From the NCBI GenBank assembly GCA_937135995.1, contig CAKZOF010000762.1, forward strand, positions 1-8,011: 8,011 nt of DNA, read 5' to 3'. Shown one piece after another: positions 6,322-8,011 of the stretch (positions are counted from its first letter, which is position 1; each line of letters begins with the position of its first letter). The position numbers and the translations under genes were made by a program. The notes beneath the pieces are model-generated. The model was not told the origin of the DNA and made no database searches. It worked only from the letters and a program-made list of their open reading frames with translations. The DNA comes from an uncultured Pyrinomonas sp. (lineage in GTDB: Bacteria > Acidobacteriota > Blastocatellia > Pyrinomonadales > Pyrinomonadaceae).

Positions 6322-7191
6322 ATGATGAACCGACGCGAGGCCATAAGGTGCGCCGGCGCCGCGCTCACAGCGGCGTTGGTTTCGAGATCGGACTCCACCG
6401 CCCAACAACAGACGCGCAGAGCCGTTCAACGCGGACGACTCCGACAATCCGTTTCGCGCTGGCCGTACAACCGTATTCCGTTAACCGATTTTGCGCGTGC
6501 CGTAGCCGAGATGGGATTGACGGCGATCGACCTGCTGCGCGAAGAAGAATGGCCCATCGTTCGGCGTTACGGTCTGACCTGCTCGATGGGCTATCCGGCG
6601 GTGGGCGCCGAGATCGCGCGAGGTCTCAATGATCGCGCCAACCACGATCTGATCGCGAAAGGGTTTCAACAGAGCATCCCGGTAGCAGCGAAACTGGGCG
6701 TGCCGAATCTGATCGCCTTTTTCGGCAACCGGCGCAACATGAGCGACGCCGAGGCGCTGGAAAATTGCATCGCCGGACTCAACCGCATCAAGAAGATGGC
6801 TGAAGATTACGGCGTCACGATCTGCATCGAACTCCTCAACAGCAAAGTGGACCACAAAGACTATCAAGGCGATCGCACGTCGTTCGGCGTGCAGGTGGTC
6901 AAAGCCGTTGCCTCGCCGCGCGTCAAACTTCTTTACGACATCTACCACATGCAGATCATGGAGGGCGATATCATCCGCACGATCCGCGAAAACCACCAGT
7001 ACATCGCACACTACCACACGGGCGGCGTGCCCGGACGGCATGAACTGGACGACACGCAAGAATTGAATTGGCCCGCCATCTGCCGCGCCATTGTGGAGAC
7101 GGGCTTCACCGGCTACCTCGCGCACGAATTCATCCCGACGCGCGATCCGCTCACATCGCTGCGCGAAGCGGTCGCCCTGTGCGATGTCTGA
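6322..7191 (+). CDS. Tat-exported hydroxypyruvate-isomerase-like TIM-barrel protein
   Basis: The 289-residue protein belongs to the xylose-isomerase-like TIM-barrel superfamily (AP endonuclease 2 fold), closest in motifs to hydroxypyruvate isomerase (Hyi). Residues 1-28 look like a Tat signal: NRREAIRCAGAALTAALV, with cleavage probably after DSTA, so it acts outside the cytoplasm. Likely metal and catalytic positions are Glu170 (CIELLNSKVDH), Asp206 and His209 (LLYDIYHMQIMEGD), His232 and Glu241 (YHTGGVPGRHE, the Hyi signature), and Glu269 (YLAHEF). The enzyme fold would interconvert a hydroxy-aldehyde and a hydroxy-ketone; the true substrate is unknown, and exported acidobacterial homologues may act on other sugars. 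Start ATG 6322 is followed by a second ATG at 6325. AGGAG at 6304-6308 is 13 bases upstream, slightly far. The gene stands alone between two receptors. Confidence 0.9.
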   Translation: MMNRREAIRCAGAALTAALVSRSDSTAQQQTRRAVQRGRLRQSVSRWPYNRIPLTDFARAVAEMGLTAIDLLREEEWPIVRRYGLTCSMGYPAVGAEIARGLNDRANHDLIAKGFQQSIPVAAKLGVPNLIAFFGNRRNMSDAEALENCIAGLNRIKKMAEDYGVTICIELLNSKVDHKDYQGDRTSFGVQVVKAVASPRVKLLYDIYHMQIMEGDIIRTIRENHQYIAHYHTGGVPGRHELDDTQELNWPAICRAIVETGFTGYLAHEFIPTRDPLTSLREAVALCDV

Positions 7192-7200
7192 GAAAGGATT

Positions 7201-7239
7201 TCGGCGGCGGATGGTCGAAGCGAACTCATCCGCCGCCGA
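7201..7239. terminator. Strong inverted repeat between convergent genes, probable bidirectional terminator
   Basis: TCGGCGGCGGATG (7201-7213) and CATCCGCCGCCGA (7227-7239) are perfect 13-bp inverted arms with a 13-base loop. The repeat sits nine bases after the isomerase-like stop (7191) and 24 bases past the receptor stop (7264), so it fits transcripts from both sides. Only short T-containing tails follow (TCTCGGTCACGTTCTT on plus, AATCCTTTC on minus), so termination may need a factor. Confidence 0.7.
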
Positions 7240-7263
7240 TCTCGGTCACGTTCTTGCTTCGGT

Positions 7264-8011
7264 TCAGAAGTTGAATCTCACGGCCAATTGGATTTGGCGA
7301 TTGGTGCCGAGTCCAACCGTTCTTTCCACCGTGCGATTCAGAATGCCGAAGACGCCCGCCGCCGCTTGCGTGAAAGGTTGACCGGGCTGCACGCGGTTAG
7401 CTTCGGCAAGCGAGCTGTTGGGCAGCGCATTGGGCAGCGTCACGGGCGGATTGGCGAAGTTGGTCGTGTTGAAGAGGTTGAAGAATTCGGCGCGCAGTTC
7501 GATGTTGCTTCTTTCAGTGATCGGCAATCTTTTGGCGATCATCAGATCGAACTGTTTGAAATTGGGTCCACGCAACAATCCGCGTTTCAAGTTGCCGAAC
7601 TTTCCGGGCGCCGGGATGGCGAACGCTGCTGGATTCAAAAACTGTCGGTCGTTGTCAAGATATGGATTAACGCCGGGGATGAGGTCGGGACGCCGCACGT
7701 TGCGCGACGCGCCGCCGCCGGGCGTGTTGATCACGGCGCGCCGGTCGGGAGCCGGATTGTTGAAGACGTTGCCGTTGGCGTCAACGTAGACGATATCCGG
7801 ACGGACGACGCGGATGTCGAGCGGCAGCCCGCTCCGCGCGTTGAAGATGGCAGCCAGTTCCCAGTTGCCGACCAACGCTTGCCCGACGCCACCCACGTCG
7901 CGCAAGAAGGCTTGCCCGCGACCGAACGGCAACGCATAGACGGCGCTCAGGTTGAAGCTGTGGCGGATGTCGAAAGCGTTGTAGCCGCGATCGTAGTTGT
8001 AATCGAACGGA
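7264..8011 (-). CDS. TonB-dependent receptor, C-terminal part, continues beyond window
   Basis: The minus-strand frame is open from the right window edge (first full codon at 8010) to the TAA-type stop at 7264, giving 248 residues. It begins PFDYNYDRGYNAFDIRHSFN, then YALPFGRG, GNWELAAIFNARSGLPLDIR, and a terminal module LLRGPNFKQFDLMIAKRLPI followed by ELRAEFFNLFNTTNFANP. It ends IQLAVRFNF, a Phe-terminated outer-membrane signal. This is the end of the beta-barrel of the same Oar-like receptor class as the gene at 2180-6040, with the same order of terminal motifs but clear divergence. The TTG at 7932 is not a real start because homologous barrel sequence continues upstream of it. Plug, signal peptide and promoter lie outside the window. 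Confidence 0.9.
   Translation of the reverse strand, partial: PFDYNYDRGYNAFDIRHSFNLSAVYALPFGRGQAFLRDVGGVGQALVGNWELAAIFNARSGLPLDIRVVRPDIVYVDANGNVFNNPAPDRRAVINTPGGGASRNVRRPDLIPGVNPYLDNDRQFLNPAAFAIPAPGKFGNLKRGLLRGPNFKQFDLMIAKRLPITERSNIELRAEFFNLFNTTNFANPPVTLPNALPNSSLAEANRVQPGQPFTQAAAGVFGILNRTVERTVGLGTNRQIQLAVRFNF

Noticed and set aside
6481..7125. 214-residue minus-strand open frame
   Set aside because: Antisense to the isomerase-like gene, whose plus-strand product has clear family motifs.
1..8011. CRISPR array, tRNA, rRNA, transposase or integrase
   Set aside because: No regularly spaced repeats, no tRNA- or rRNA-like sequence and no recombinase motifs were seen on either strand.

Overview
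The window looks like an environmental (probably metagenomic) contig built from at least two unlike kinds of DNA. Bases about 1330-8011 read as an Acidobacteriota-type genome. The evidence is very long TonB-dependent receptors with an N-terminal carboxypeptidase-regulatory-like domain, a Tat-exported sugar-isomerase-like TIM-barrel protein, and an alpha/beta hydrolase. Bases 1 to about 1330 read as Alphaproteobacteria, probably Rhodobacterales-like: higher GC, strong CTG/CTC and GCC/GGC preference, and the TauE/SafE + TIGR02186 gene pair typical of that group. This taxonomic reading comes from protein recognition, not from a search.

Layout, left to right. On the minus strand, 1-642 is a TIGR02186-family exported protein cut by the window edge. 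It is coupled by an ATGA overlap to the C-terminal part of a TauE/SafE permease (639 to about 985). That permease fragment is joined in frame to a fragment of a 2-hydroxyacyl-CoA dehydratase/benzoyl-CoA reductase-type activase (about 985-1328). Near 1319-1331 the activase fragment abuts, in a different frame, the truncated 3' end of an alpha/beta hydrolase gene (start 2014, minus). A 165-bp spacer with an imperfect 66-bp-spaced repeat separates the hydrolase from a 1286-residue Oar-like TonB-dependent receptor (2180-6040, minus). A 281-bp divergent intergenic region then precedes a hydroxypyruvate-isomerase-like protein (6322-7191, plus). This gene converges, across a strong inverted repeat (7201-7239), on the C-terminal 248 residues of a second TonB-dependent receptor (7264-8011, minus) that runs off the right edge.

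Function. The right part fits a nutrient-uptake neighbourhood: outer-membrane receptors for a large substrate next to an exported carbohydrate-isomerase-like enzyme. The substrate cannot be told from sequence. The left part is a mosaic of gene pieces. Two junctions within about 350 bp (near 985 and near 1325) each cut a recognisable protein family mid-domain. An assembly or cloning chimera is the simplest reading, with a real rearrangement as the alternative. I do not see a convincing new biological system; the junctions are the most unusual part of the window.
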